Below are positions 35,809 to 45,712 of a stretch of 64,000 nucleotides of DNA, one piece after another (position 1 is the first letter of the stretch; every line of letters starts with the position of its first letter). The translations under genes were made by a program, and so were the position numbers. Location: assembly GCF_002950945.1 (NCBI RefSeq), contig NZ_CP012673.1, forward strand, positions 2,046,001 through 2,110,000, written 5' to 3'. The DNA is from Sorangium cellulosum (GTDB taxonomy: Bacteria > Myxococcota_A > Polyangia > Polyangiales > Polyangiaceae). Below the pieces are notes generated by a model. It was given only the letters and a program-made list of their open reading frames with translations, had not been told where the DNA came from and made no database searches.

Positions 35809-36507
35809 ATGAAGTCCGATCCCATCGCCGTCCTGCCCGACGGGCGGGTGCGCGCCGTGCTGCGGCGCCTCCACGACGAGGCCGACCGGCAGGTGCCGGG
35901 CGTGGTCCTCCACTTGCTGCCGCAGCTGCCGCGGATGCTCCTCGGCCGCCGCGTCGACGCCCCGGGCACGGAGCTCGACTTCGCCGACAAGTACCTCGCG
36001 CTCGGGCGCGATCAGGGCGCCTTCTGCTACCTGACGGCGCGGGCGCTCCGCGCCAGGACGATCGTCGAGTTCGGCACGTCCTTTGGCGTCTCGACGTTGT
36101 GGCTGGCGGCGGCGGTGCGCGACAACGGCGGCGGCCGCGTCATCGGCACCGAGCTCCTGCCGGAGAAGGCGCGGCGCGCGCAGGCGAACCTGGAGGAGGC
36201 GGGGCTCGCGTCCTTCGCCGAGATCCGCGTGGGGGACGCGACGGAGACGCTGCGGGCGGACCTCGGCGAGGTGGACTTCATGCTCAACGACGGGTTTCCC
36301 CTGCGGGCCCTCGACGTGCTGAAGCTCGTCGCCCCGGCCCTGCGCCCGGGCGCCGTGGTCGTGACCGACAACGTCGGCGTCTTCAAGGCCGACTACCGCG
36401 ACTACGTCGCCTACGTGCGCGATCCGCGCCACGGCTTCGCGTCGATGACGGTACCCTTCCGCTCGGGCACCGAGTACTCGGTTCGGCAGCCGGCGCGCCC
36501 GGGCTGA
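35809..36507 (+). CDS. Class I SAM-dependent O-methyltransferase-like protein
   Basis: This is a 232-aa protein of the Methyltransf_24/COMT-like group. The AdoMet-binding strand is IVEFGTSFGVSTLWLAAAV, followed by GTELLPEKARRAQANLEEAG (acidic residue for the ribose) and VDFMLNDGFPLRALDVLKLVAPALRPGAVVVTDNV. The last Asp-Asn resembles the metal-binding DN of O-methyltransferases. The substrate is unknown. A weak GAGG precedes ATG 35809. Before the IS insertion it was divergent from the AraC regulator with a 178-base gap, so regulation by AraC is plausible. Confidence 0.85.
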   Translation: MKSDPIAVLPDGRVRAVLRRLHDEADRQVPGVVLHLLPQLPRMLLGRRVDAPGTELDFADKYLALGRDQGAFCYLTARALRARTIVEFGTSFGVSTLWLAAAVRDNGGGRVIGTELLPEKARRAQANLEEAGLASFAEIRVGDATETLRADLGEVDFMLNDGFPLRALDVLKLVAPALRPGAVVVTDNVGVFKADYRDYVAYVRDPRHGFASMTVPFRSGTEYSVRQPARPG

Positions 36508-36522
36508 CCCGGGGACCCGAGG

Positions 36523-36548
36523 CGGCCCCGACCAGCGGCGGGGGGCCG
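36523..36548. terminator. GC-rich hairpin between convergent genes
   Basis: CGGCCCC (36523-36529) and GGGGCCG (36542-36548) pair around a 12-base loop. It lies between the methyltransferase stop and the thrombospondin-repeat gene stop. No T-run. Confidence 0.4.
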
Positions 36549-36637
36549 GGTCGTATCGCGACGGCAAGGCGCTCGTCGGCGAGCCCGTGGAGGGGGCCCG
36601 GCGACGCTGCCGTGCCCGCCGGCGGGGCGGGGCCGGC

Positions 36638-39600
36638 TCAGCGCCGAGCTCTGCGGGCCCGGGCGAGGAGGGCGAGAAGGGTGAGGAGGGCGATCGAGGG
36701 CGCTCCGCCGGGCGTAGGGGCGCCGGCGGCGCCGGCGGCGCAAAGGCCCTTCGAGGCGAGGGGGCCCTCGGTCCGGGGGATGCAGCGGAGCTCGCTGCCG
36801 CATTCGAAGAGGTAGGGACAATCGGCGTCGCTCTTGCAGGGCAGGCGGGGATCACCGCACGTGCCCGGCGTGCTGTCGGTCGAGCTGCACACCTGCCCGG
36901 ACGGGCAGCCGTTGCCGCCGTCGCCGCGGCAGCCGTCGACGCAGGAGTTCATGGCCAGATCGCAGATCTGCCCGCTCGTCGCGTTGCCGCAGTCGCTGTC
37001 CTGCTCGCACTCCGGGGTGGCGTTGTCGTCGGCCGGATCGAGCGGATCGCGCTCGCCCTCGTCGACGGCGCCGTTGTGGTTCCTGTCCTCCTCGCCGTCG
37101 CTCACGCCGCCGCCGTCGGTGTCGGCGTTGTTCGGATCCGTCGTGGCGTCCCCCATGTGCGCGTCGGGCACGCAGGTCTCCACGGCGGTGTCGGTGCCCG
37201 GGTTCGAGCAGTCCATGCCGAGCTCCGTCCCGTCGAACAGCCCGTCGTTGTCGCTGTCGGGATCGAGCGCATTGATCTTCCCGTCCTCGTCGGTGTCCGA
37301 CCCCGGCCGGAGCTCCTCGCCGTCGAGCGCGCCGTCATCGTCGCTGTCGGCGTCGTCCGGGTCGGTGCCGAGCTCCGTCTCCTCGGTGTTCGACAGCCCG
37401 TCGCCGTCGCGATCGCCGCGATCGTCGCCAGCGTCGTTCGGGTCCGTCTCGCCGCTGCCCTCGTTGACGACGCCGTCGTGGTTCAGGTCCTCTTTGGCGT
37501 CGCTGAGCCCGCCGCGGTCCGTGTCGCCGTCCACCACGCTCGTCGTCGAGTCCCCGCCGTCGGCGTCCGCCGTGCAGGTCTCGGCCGCGGCGTGGGTGTC
37601 CGCGTTCGAGCAGTCCCTCCCCGCCTCGGTGCCGTCGAAGAGGCCGTCGCCGTCGCTGTCGGGGTCGAGCGCGTTCAGCGTCCCGTCGTCGTCGTGGTCG
37701 TCGCCGGGGTTCGGCTCGTCGCCGTCGAGCAGGCCGTCATCGTCGGAGTCGCGGTCCGCCGGATCCGACGCGAGGAACACCTCCAGGTCGTCGCTCAGCC
37801 CGTCGCCGTCGCTGTCCGTGTTCTGCGCGTCGTCGTCGCCGTGGCCGGCGCCCGGGTCGGTCTCCCCGGCCTCGACCGCGCCGTTCAGGTTGCTGTCCTC
37901 GGACCCGTCGCGCGCGCCGCCGCCGTCCGTGTCCGCGTTGACCGCCGACGTCGTCGTGCCCCCGCCGTCGGCGTCCGCCGTGCAGTGGCCGCCCTCCGGG
38001 TCGGTGCCGTCGGCGTCGCAGCCGAGCCCGATCTCGGTGCCGTCGTAGAGGCCGTCGTCGTCGCTGTCCACGTCGCGCGTGTTGACGAGGCCGTCGCCGT
38101 CGGTGTCGTCGGCCGGGTTCGACTCCCGCCCGTCCAGCACCCCGTCGTCGTCGGAGTCCGCGTCGGCCGCGTCCGTGCCGAGCGTCGCCTCCAGGTCGTC
38201 GCTCAGCCCGTCCTCGTCCCCGTCGGCGTTGCCGCCGTCGTCGTCGCCGTGGCGGCGGGTCGGGTTGGTCTCGCCGTTGTCCGCGACGCCGTTCAGGTTG
38301 GCGTCCTCGGACCCGTCGCGCGCGCCGCCGCCGTCCGTGTCCGCGTCGATCGGCGACGTCCGCGTGGTGCCGCCGTCCGCGTCGGCGGCGCAGTGCTCCG
38401 CCCGCGCGTCGGTCGCCGCGTCGCTGCAGCCGAGGCCGAGCTCGGTGCCGTCGAAGAGGCCGTCGTCGTCGCTGTCGAGGTCGAGCGGGTTGATGAGCCC
38501 GTCGCCGTCGTTGTCGTCCGTCGGGTTCGGCTCGGCGCCGTCGCGCACGCCGTCGTCGTCCGTGTCCGCGTCGCTCGGGTCTGTGCCGATGTACTGCTCG
38601 AGCAGGTCGCTCAGCCCGTCGCCGTCGGTGTCGTCGTTCCCGCTGTCGTCGGCCCCGTGCCCGGTCGTCGGATCCGTCTCGCCGGCGTCGAGCACGCCGT
38701 CGAGGTCCGCGTCCTCGGAGCCGTCGAGCACGCCGCCGTTGTCGGTGTCCGAGTCCAGCGGGTCGGTCGTCGTCGCGCCGGCGTCGCCGTCGGGCACGCA
38801 GCGCCCCGCCAGCGTGTCGGTCCCCGGGCCGTTGCAGTCCGTCAGGCCGATCTCGGTCGCGTCGAGGAGCCCGTCGTTGTCGCTGTCCACGTCGCGCGCG
38901 TTGGCGAGGCTGTCGCCGTCGGTGTCGCGATCCCAGAGCTCCTCGTCGCCGTCAGCGACGCCGTCGTCGTCCGTGTCCGCGTCGTTCGGATCGGTGCCCG
39001 CGGCGGTCTCGTCACCGTCGCTCAGCCCGTCGCTGTCGCTGTCGACGAGGATGCTGGTCGGCGGCGTGCCGGGCTCGGTGCCGTTGCCATCGGTCGGGTA
39101 GTCCTGCGCCGACCCGCCCGCCGGGCTCGCCGCGGCGATGATCGCCTGGCTCTCGATCAGGCCGTTCGTGCCCGGATCGATGGTGACGCGGAACCGCACC
39201 GTCGTGGTCTCGCCGACCCCGAGCGACCCGCCCTGCGCCGCGCCGGCGCCGTCGCCGAGCCGGACGCGGAGCGTCCGGGTGCCGGCGATGTACTCGCCCT
39301 CGTCGTCGCCGGTGGCGTCGGTCAGGCTACCCGCGTTCGGGCCGGTCGCGATCTCCAGCGAGCCGGGCACGTAGGTGACCCCGGCGGGCAGTACGTCGCT
39401 CATCACGACCTCCGCAGCCTCATCGTTTCCCGAGTTCACGACGGTTATCGTGTATTCGAGCGTGTCCCCCGGCGTGACGCCGCCGTGGTTGACATCCTGG
39501 ACCGACTTGCTGGACATGGAGAGGTCCGGCAGGAGCGTCGGGATCGACGTGATGAGGCCGCCGACTAGGTAGCTGTCGGAGTCGAGGACGGTCGCCGAGA

Positions 39601-40600
39601 TGGTCGCCTCGGTGTCGCCGGCACCGAGCAGCTCGGCCGGGACCTGGACCAGATCGATGTCGATGCCGCTCATGCTCCCCGGCGCGCCGGTGAGCCTCGG
39701 CAGATCGCCTGGCGTCGACGCCAGCGCGCCGAGGTACGAGCGGGAGCTGTTGAAGAAGTTGTTCGCCGGGTTCTGCGCGTCGAACAGCGCCGTCCCGTTC
39801 CACCGGATCGCGTTGCCGGTCGTGCTGTCGCCGTCGTAGCCGATGACGCCGAGCTTCGCCTGGGTCGCGCCCGGGGGGACGACGAACCCCGAGATGACCG
39901 TTTCCACCGTGATGTCGTCGAACACGGCCTCGAGCCCGTCGAACACCGCGATGTTCCGCGCGGGCGCGGTCGTGAGCTCGTAGAGCACGACCATCCACCA
40001 GCCGGCGAACGCGAACGGCTGGTTCACGCCGTCGAGGTTGGCCGCGTTGTCGATGCCGCCCAGGCGATACGCCCCCGCGCCGCGCGCCTGCACGATCGAG
40101 GTGACGTCGGCGACCGCCTGAGAATGGGAGAGGCCCGAGATGTCCGTGTTCGCCGAGACCGCGCCTGTCACCTCGGTGGTGAAGGTGCCGGGCCGGTCGA
40201 GGATCACGTCGGGATCGATCGCGCTCGCAGTGGAGCGGCTCACCGCCCAGTAGAGGTACGCGTGGGTCACCCGCGCGCCCGCGGGCAGCGTGAGCACCGC
40301 GGTGCTGCGGGCCGTCGACGGGGCCACCGTGGTGCTCGCCTCCGCCTGCCCCGCGAGCGGGCTGTCGGCGCGCCAGTAGATGTCGGGCGCCGAGTCCGCG
40401 GTGTTGGTGCCGCACGTCCCGACGGAGCCCACCGTGGGGTCCGGCGTTCCTGCCATGCAGTCGTGCGCGAGCGTGTTGCCGATGAGGACAAAGTCGCCCC
40501 GCTGCGTCACCTGAACCCGGCTCACCGGAACTGCGCCCACAGATCTTGAGAGCGCTACGACCAAGGTCAGCGCGGTGATGGATGCGGATACTCGTCTCAT
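36638..40600 (-). CDS. Giant calcium-binding-repeat surface protein with C-terminal sorting-type tail
   Basis: This is a 1320-aa protein from ATG 40600 (the frame opens at a TTG at 40633). The signal peptide MRRVSASITALTLVVALS is followed by a roughly 350-residue N-terminal beta domain and one DUF11-type repeat (GDTLEYTITVVNSGNDEAAE). About six Asp-rich units of 125-135 residues come next, built from thrombospondin type-3-like DxDxDGxxD motifs and the phrase DGGGARDGSEDxNLNG, expected to bind Ca2+. A Cys-rich module (about 110 residues) and a tail APTPGG plus hydrophobic helix plus RARRARR end the protein. The tail resembles MYXO-CTERM-type anchors, so the protein is probably surface-anchored. 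Confidence 0.85.
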   Translation of the reverse strand: MRRVSASITALTLVVALSRSVGAVPVSRVQVTQRGDFVLIGNTLAHDCMAGTPDPTVGSVGTCGTNTADSAPDIYWRADSPLAGQAEASTTVAPSTARSTAVLTLPAGARVTHAYLYWAVSRSTASAIDPDVILDRPGTFTTEVTGAVSANTDISGLSHSQAVADVTSIVQARGAGAYRLGGIDNAANLDGVNQPFAFAGWWMVVLYELTTAPARNIAVFDGLEAVFDDITVETVISGFVVPPGATQAKLGVIGYDGDSTTGNAIRWNGTALFDAQNPANNFFNSSRSYLGALASTPGDLPRLTGAPGSMSGIDIDLVQVPAELLGAGDTEATISATVLDSDSYLVGGLITSIPTLLPDLSMSSKSVQDVNHGGVTPGDTLEYTITVVNSGNDEAAEVVMSDVLPAGVTYVPGSLEIATGPNAGSLTDATGDDEGEYIAGTRTLRVRLGDGAGAAQGGSLGVGETTTVRFRVTIDPGTNGLIESQAIIAAASPAGGSAQDYPTDGNGTEPGTPPTSILVDSDSDGLSDGDETAAGTDPNDADTDDDGVADGDEELWDRDTDGDSLANARDVDSDNDGLLDATEIGLTDCNGPGTDTLAGRCVPDGDAGATTTDPLDSDTDNGGVLDGSEDADLDGVLDAGETDPTTGHGADDSGNDDTDGDGLSDLLEQYIGTDPSDADTDDDGVRDGAEPNPTDDNDGDGLINPLDLDSDDDGLFDGTELGLGCSDAATDARAEHCAADADGGTTRTSPIDADTDGGGARDGSEDANLNGVADNGETNPTRRHGDDDGGNADGDEDGLSDDLEATLGTDAADADSDDDGVLDGRESNPADDTDGDGLVNTRDVDSDDDGLYDGTEIGLGCDADGTDPEGGHCTADADGGGTTTSAVNADTDGGGARDGSEDSNLNGAVEAGETDPGAGHGDDDAQNTDSDGDGLSDDLEVFLASDPADRDSDDDGLLDGDEPNPGDDHDDDGTLNALDPDSDGDGLFDGTEAGRDCSNADTHAAAETCTADADGGDSTTSVVDGDTDRGGLSDAKEDLNHDGVVNEGSGETDPNDAGDDRGDRDGDGLSNTEETELGTDPDDADSDDDGALDGEELRPGSDTDEDGKINALDPDSDNDGLFDGTELGMDCSNPGTDTAVETCVPDAHMGDATTDPNNADTDGGGVSDGEEDRNHNGAVDEGERDPLDPADDNATPECEQDSDCGNATSGQICDLAMNSCVDGCRGDGGNGCPSGQVCSSTDSTPGTCGDPRLPCKSDADCPYLFECGSELRCIPRTEGPLASKGLCAAGAAGAPTPGGAPSIALLTLLALLARARRARR

Positions 40601-40808
40601 ACTATCGTGGAAGGTGTCGCGGTGTATAATCAATTTCTATGTGTCATACTGGAGTGTGTGTGATGGTTTAATCATGATGGTTGCGGCTGCCGCCGTGCGA
40701 TTGTTGAGCGATCCATTGTGGTCGGTTTCAGCAGTAGCGATCCCATGGGGTAGAACCTTCCTGTCGTGATCGTTTGCGCCACGCTCCGTACCGCTCTCCC
40801 GGCGAGGA

Positions 40809-43751
40809 TCACTCGACGATGTGCAGCTCGACGCGCCGGTTCTTCGCCCGACCATCGGGCGTGTCGTTCGTCGTGAGCGGGTTGGCCGATCCGAGCCCCT
40901 GGAACGTCAAGCGCGCTGGATCGATGCGCCCCTGCTTGACGAGGTAATCGCGCACCGCCGCGGCGCGCTGGTGGGAGAGGCGCTGGTTGTACGCCGGATC
41001 GCCGACGTTGTCGGTATGTCCCTCGATGCGGAGGAGCTTGATATCGGGGTTCGCCTGGAGCAGCCGGACGAGCTCGTCGAGGATCGGATAACTACGCGGG
41101 TCGATCATGGCACGGTCGAACGCGAACTCGATCTGCTTGAACAGGGTGACCTGCGTCTTTTCCAGGCGGATGAACGCCGGACAGCCCTCCTTGTCGGGCT
41201 CCTCGGCGTGCACGCCGGGCTCCTTGGGGCACCGGTCGGCGGTGTCCGCGAAACCGTCCCCGTCCGCGTCGTCCTCGGGGCAGCCGTCCGTGTCGTCGAG
41301 GCCGTCCTTGTCCTCGGGCGCCGCGGCGCACTTGTCGACCGCGTCGAGCAACCCGTCGCCGTCGCGGTCGTGCTCCGGGCAACCGTCAACCTTCGACCAT
41401 TGATCCTCCGGCTCCGCCGGACAAGCATCCTGGGCGTCGGGCAACCCGTCCCGATCGCCGTCCCTGTCCACGCCCGCCGAGGAGACGACGAGGCGCGGCG
41501 GCACGGCTTCCTCGCGCTCGACCGGCAGCGCACCCCCGATCAGCGCGACGAACCGCGCATCCGGCGCGTATCCGGCCGTGATTCGCGAGCCGGCGCCGAG
41601 GCCGACGAACAGGGGCGCCCTCGCGCCGAGGCCGAGGCGACCCACCAGCGACCCTTCGAGGGGAGCCAACTCGATCGCGCCGCGCGTCTCGCGCAGCAGG
41701 CCCGCCGAGCCGAAGAGCTCCGCCCCGAGGCGCAGGCGGCCGCGCAGGAGCGGCACATAGGCTGCGAGGCCGTACACGAGCTCCGTGCCGACCGTGAGGT
41801 CGACGAGCTCGCTCTTCGGCCGGAGCGAGGCGCCGAGGTTCAGCGCGACGAGCAGAGCGCCCGCGTCGTACTCCGCGGCGAGGCCGGCGTTGCCCCACGC
41901 ATTGCGCTCCCCCGCGAACGAGGTCTCGTCGCCGGTCGGCAAGAAGAGCGCCGCGCGCGCGGCGAGCTGGAACGTCCTCGCATCGCTTCGAACGAGGAGC
42001 ACGCGCCCGTCGACGCGCAGATCCCCGAGCGCGGGGGGCGAGAGGGAGACCGCCTGATTGAGACCGGCCGACCGACTCTCCATCGGATAACCGCGCTGGA
42101 GGACGATCAGCGGGACGCTCACCTGGATGGCGCCGCGCTCGAGGAGCTCCGCGCCGACGGTGTAATGCGTCGTGAGCTGCGAGGCCACGGCGGGACCGCG
42201 CAAGGCGCGCGCCCTTGCGGGATCGTGGACGAAGGTCTCCACACGCAGCGCGTTGTGCGCATAATTGACCGTCGCCTGCGCGAAGAGGCGCGTCGGCCCG
42301 ATGGCGGGCCGCCAGACGGCCATCCCGTCGTCTGGCGCGCCCGCGACCTGCAGGCGGTCGAGGTAAAACGTCGACTCCTGCGCCTCCGATCGGCGGGGCC
42401 AGGCGAGCAGGAGCGCGATCGTGAGCAGCGCGGCGGCGGATCGAGGCGAGCGCCGCGCCCGCCTGCCGCGGGAGGCCGCGAGCATCGACAGGAGAGCGAC
42501 CAGCGCCACACCTCCGGGCGAGGAGGAGCCAGGGGGAGATGCGGAGCAAGCGCTCCGCGAGCTGAGCGGCACGGGGGGGTGCTCGCAGCGCCTCTCTGCA
42601 TTGCAGACGAGCGCGGCAGGACAGTCCTCCGTCCGCTCGCAGGAGAGCCCCGGAGCCTCGGGCGTGAACCGCTCGACGCTCGCCGTGGCGCCGTCGTCGT
42701 CGTCGCCGCCCGCGACGATCACCTCTCCGCCCGCGATCCACGTGGCCGTGTGGCCAGCGCGGCGCGACGCCATCGAGCCCGCGGCCGACCAGACGGACGT
42801 CGAGTCGTCGTGGATATCCCCGATCTCCGCGCTCGAGAGCACGCCGGAGTCTCCCGTGCCCCCGAGCACGAGGATCTGGCCATTGTCGAGCCGCGTCGCG
42901 GTGTGCCCGTGGCGAGCCTCGCGCAGCGCGCCTGCGCTCGACCAGGTCCCCTCGCGGACGTCGTAGATCTCCGCGCCCGCGAGGGCTCCTCCCCCGCCGC
43001 GTCCACCGGTGACGAGGACGTTCCCGTTCTGCAGCCGCGTGGCCGTGTGCTCGCAGCGCGCCTCGAACATGGGATTCGTATCCGTCCACATGTGCTTCTG
43101 CGGATCGTAGATCTCGGCGCTTTCCGATGCCTCGCTCTCCCCCGCGCCCCCGGCGACGAGCACGCGGCCATCCTCGAGCAGCGTCGCCGTATGACCCCGG
43201 CGCGCCTCGCGCATCGCGATCGGTCTCGACCAGACGTCCTTCGCGTCCGCCGCGACGTGGAGCAGCTCGGAGCTCGCCTGCGCGGGATCCTTGGCGCCGC
43301 CGCCCGCGACCAAGATGGTCTGTCCGCCGTCGAGCAGGGTGGCCGTATGCCCCGTGCGCGGCTCACTCATCGGCGCGATGCGAGAGAACCGCGCGTCGGT
43401 CGGGGAGTAGATCTCGGCGCTCTGCAGCGCGCCGCTGTCGCCGTCGCCGCCGACCAGGATCACCCGCCCGTCCGCGAGGCGCGTTGCGCTGTGGCGCGCG
43501 CGTGCCTCGCCCAGGGAGCCGCCCATCGACCACCGCCCGCTCCTCGTGTCGAGGAGCTCCGCGCTCGATAGAAGTCGATCGCCCTGTCCCCCGGCGAACA
43601 GGATCCGCTCGTCCTCGAGCAGCGTCGCGGAGTGATGGGCGCGCGCCTCGACCAGCGATCCGGCCGAGGTCCACGCCGGATCCGCGCAGCCGGCGGCGAA
43701 CGAGCCCATCACGACCAGCAGCGTGCGGCGGACCATGCGCGCCTCCCTCAT
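40809..43751 (-). CDS. Kelch-repeat lipoprotein fused in frame to a TSP3-OmpA outer-membrane protein
   Basis: This is a 980-aa frame. ATG 43751 overlaps the upstream stop (ATGA); Met6 is an alternative. Residues 6-22 are a lipoprotein-type signal (FAAGC). Residues 25-365 hold six or seven Kelch units with HSATLL and VLVAGG. A short Cys region follows, then a sorting-type tail SSPGGVALVALLSML...GRRARR at 410-434. Immediately after comes a second signal-peptide-like segment (residues 438-456, ALLTIALLLAW...SEAQ), a beta-barrel of about 300 residues, TSP3 repeats (DRDGDGLLDAVDKC) and an OmpA peptidoglycan-binding domain (IEGHTDNVGDPAYNQRLSHQRA). It looks like two genes merged; the Met at 42485 (residue 423) could start the OmpA half alone. 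Confidence 0.85.
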   Translation of the reverse strand: MREARMVRRTLLVVMGSFAAGCADPAWTSAGSLVEARAHHSATLLEDERILFAGGQGDRLLSSAELLDTRSGRWSMGGSLGEARARHSATRLADGRVILVGGDGDSGALQSAEIYSPTDARFSRIAPMSEPRTGHTATLLDGGQTILVAGGGAKDPAQASSELLHVAADAKDVWSRPIAMREARRGHTATLLEDGRVLVAGGAGESEASESAEIYDPQKHMWTDTNPMFEARCEHTATRLQNGNVLVTGGRGGGGALAGAEIYDVREGTWSSAGALREARHGHTATRLDNGQILVLGGTGDSGVLSSAEIGDIHDDSTSVWSAAGSMASRRAGHTATWIAGGEVIVAGGDDDDGATASVERFTPEAPGLSCERTEDCPAALVCNAERRCEHPPVPLSSRSACSASPPGSSSPGGVALVALLSMLAASRGRRARRSPRSAAALLTIALLLAWPRRSEAQESTFYLDRLQVAGAPDDGMAVWRPAIGPTRLFAQATVNYAHNALRVETFVHDPARARALRGPAVASQLTTHYTVGAELLERGAIQVSVPLIVLQRGYPMESRSAGLNQAVSLSPPALGDLRVDGRVLLVRSDARTFQLAARAALFLPTGDETSFAGERNAWGNAGLAAEYDAGALLVALNLGASLRPKSELVDLTVGTELVYGLAAYVPLLRGRLRLGAELFGSAGLLRETRGAIELAPLEGSLVGRLGLGARAPLFVGLGAGSRITAGYAPDARFVALIGGALPVEREEAVPPRLVVSSAGVDRDGDRDGLPDAQDACPAEPEDQWSKVDGCPEHDRDGDGLLDAVDKCAAAPEDKDGLDDTDGCPEDDADGDGFADTADRCPKEPGVHAEEPDKEGCPAFIRLEKTQVTLFKQIEFAFDRAMIDPRSYPILDELVRLLQANPDIKLLRIEGHTDNVGDPAYNQRLSHQRAAAVRDYLVKQGRIDPARLTFQGLGSANPLTTNDTPDGRAKNRRVELHIVE

Positions 43752-45712
43752 CAGAATCCGTACCGGATGTAGAGGCCCTGGGTCATCGCGACGACCACGG
43801 AGCCCGTGATCGTCTCTGCTGAGAACTGGCCCAGGTCGTCGTTGGCCACGTCATCGCCGGTGTCGTCGTCGTGCGCGTTGATCTGCATCTGCTCGGTCCA
43901 GAGAGGCACGCGCGGGGGCACGAGGACCATCGCGGAGAACCCGACTCCGACGCTGAAGTGCTCCCCGAGCCGCAGGCCGACCTGCACCTCCGGCTCCACG
44001 AAGAGCCAGGGGAAGAACCCGGATTGGACCACGGGTCCCGTCGCGTTGTTGTCGATGATAGCGATCCGGCTGTCCTCGACCGAGCCGAGCAGCGCCCCCA
44101 CGGTGAGGCCGAGTCGCACGGGAAAACGCTCGCTGAGCCGGAGCGACCCGTAGGCACCGGCCATGAAATCGCGGAGGTTGACGGTGTGGTTCGCCGTTCC
44201 AGCCCTCGTCTCCGTCGGCTGGTTCGTCTCTCTGTCGATGATGGAGAAGCTCGTCGGCCTCCCCGTGATGGTCTGTTGCATCTGGAAGTACCCGGCGGTC
44301 AGGCCGATGTTCAGGCCGCCCGGGAACTCGTAGCCGCCCCGGAGCGCGAAGCGCGCGCCGACGCCGAGGCTCGACTGGCAAAGCCCGTCGCACCCGCTCG
44401 CGATCTCGCCCCCGAGCGACGGCGTGAGCGCCAGATCGCCGCGCGCCTCGACGAGGAACCGACCCCGCTCCGCCCACCTGGGCGAGCTCCAGTCCTTGCG
44501 CAGCCGCCCGGGAGGCGCGTTGTCCTGATCCACCTTCGCTTCGACCGTCTGCGAGACGGGCACGTACCCGTCCTCGGACAGCTTCACCACGTGCTTGCCA
44601 GGCTTGGCCCTCCCCACGTAGCCGCCCCGCCCGACGTAGACACCGTTGATGTACACGCCCGCCGTCGCGGGGTTCGGCGTGATACGGAGCACGGCGCCGA
44701 GCCGCTCGACCTTCAATTGCACGGGCGTCGTGCCGCCCGCCTTCACGATCACCGAGACGGGCTCCGTGCCGAGCTCCTGCTCCTCGACGCTCCCCTCCGG
44801 CGCCGCGACGATCGTCTCGTCGCACGTCAAAGGCGATAGCTCTCGCTTCGGCGTTATCGGGCGCAAGTGCACGGAGTGAGGTCCCGGCGAGACGGGGCCC
44901 TCCCACGGCGTCTCGCCGACCGGCACGCCGTCCACGACCACCTCCATCTTCCTTCCGTTGACCTCTCCGACCTTCAAGCGCCCCGTCTCCGCGAGCGGCT
45001 TGAGGGCCGCCGGGAGCGTCGCCATGTTCCCCTTGGCGACGTCGACAGCCTCCTCGTAGATGCCGAACCCCTCCTTGTAGACGCGGATGAGGTGAGGGCC
45101 GACCAGCACCGGGACCGGCGCGCCGAGCGGGTGCTCGCCGCGCAGCCGCCCGTCGACGACCACGATCGCGCCGGGCGCCGCGCCCGTGACCATGACCATC
45201 CCGGTGACCGAACGCATGAGGTCAATCTGCTCGAGGACCGAGGCCTTCGTCTTCGCCGGCAGCCTGTCGCCGACCTCCCGCAAGGCCGACTGGAAGGCGT
45301 CGAGCGCCTCGTCGTACCGCTGCAGCTTGACGAGACAGGCGCCGGCGCCCGTGCGCGCGCTCCAGGTCGGAAAGAAGCGCAGCGACGACTGGTACCGTGC
45401 CAGCGCGGCCGCGTACTCTCCTCTCTTCCAGAGCTCGCGGCCCGCATTGTACGCGGCCTCGGCGTTCTTCCTGGCGAGGGCGAGCGCCGCCTCGTCGACG
45501 GCCGGCGCGGCCGTGCTCTCCTGCGCTGCGCTCGGCGGGGGCGGGGGCGAAGGCTCCGCGCTCGGCGGCGGTGCAGGCGAAGGCTCCGCGCGTGGCGGTG
45601 GTGGAGGCTCCTCCGGCTGCGCGACGCTCGGCGCTTGCGCGCAGAGGATGGCCGTGGCCACCGCGGATGCGAGGAGACAGCGTTTCGGAACGTTCTCGTG
45701 TGACGGAGTCAA
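43751..45712 (-). CDS. TPR-PEGA outer-membrane beta-barrel protein
   Basis: This is a 653-aa protein. No ATG is available, but TTG 45712 is preceded by GGGGGAG six bases upstream, which decides the start. The signal peptide ends near AQAPSVAQ. A Pro/Glu-rich linker, a TPR-like segment (AAYNAGRELWKRGEYAAALARYQSSLRFFP), two or three PEGA domains (GAIVVVDGRLRGEHPLG, MEVVVDGVPVGETPWEG, AGVYINGVYVGRGG) and a C-terminal beta-barrel ending in YIRYGF follow. The barrel is expected in the outer membrane, with PEGA domains in the periplasm. It is coupled by a 4-bp overlap to the Kelch-OmpA gene, so the two probably build one envelope structure. Confidence 0.85.
   Translation of the reverse strand: MTPSHENVPKRCLLASAVATAILCAQAPSVAQPEEPPPPPRAEPSPAPPPSAEPSPPPPPSAAQESTAAPAVDEAALALARKNAEAAYNAGRELWKRGEYAAALARYQSSLRFFPTWSARTGAGACLVKLQRYDEALDAFQSALREVGDRLPAKTKASVLEQIDLMRSVTGMVMVTGAAPGAIVVVDGRLRGEHPLGAPVPVLVGPHLIRVYKEGFGIYEEAVDVAKGNMATLPAALKPLAETGRLKVGEVNGRKMEVVVDGVPVGETPWEGPVSPGPHSVHLRPITPKRELSPLTCDETIVAAPEGSVEEQELGTEPVSVIVKAGGTTPVQLKVERLGAVLRITPNPATAGVYINGVYVGRGGYVGRAKPGKHVVKLSEDGYVPVSQTVEAKVDQDNAPPGRLRKDWSSPRWAERGRFLVEARGDLALTPSLGGEIASGCDGLCQSSLGVGARFALRGGYEFPGGLNIGLTAGYFQMQQTITGRPTSFSIIDRETNQPTETRAGTANHTVNLRDFMAGAYGSLRLSERFPVRLGLTVGALLGSVEDSRIAIIDNNATGPVVQSGFFPWLFVEPEVQVGLRLGEHFSVGVGFSAMVLVPPRVPLWTEQMQINAHDDDTGDDVANDDLGQFSAETITGSVVVAMTQGLYIRYGF

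Noticed and set aside
36834..39572. Ser/Pro-rich plus-strand proteins opposite the thrombospondin-repeat gene
   Set aside because: They are shadows generated by the GAC/GAT-rich repeats on the other strand.
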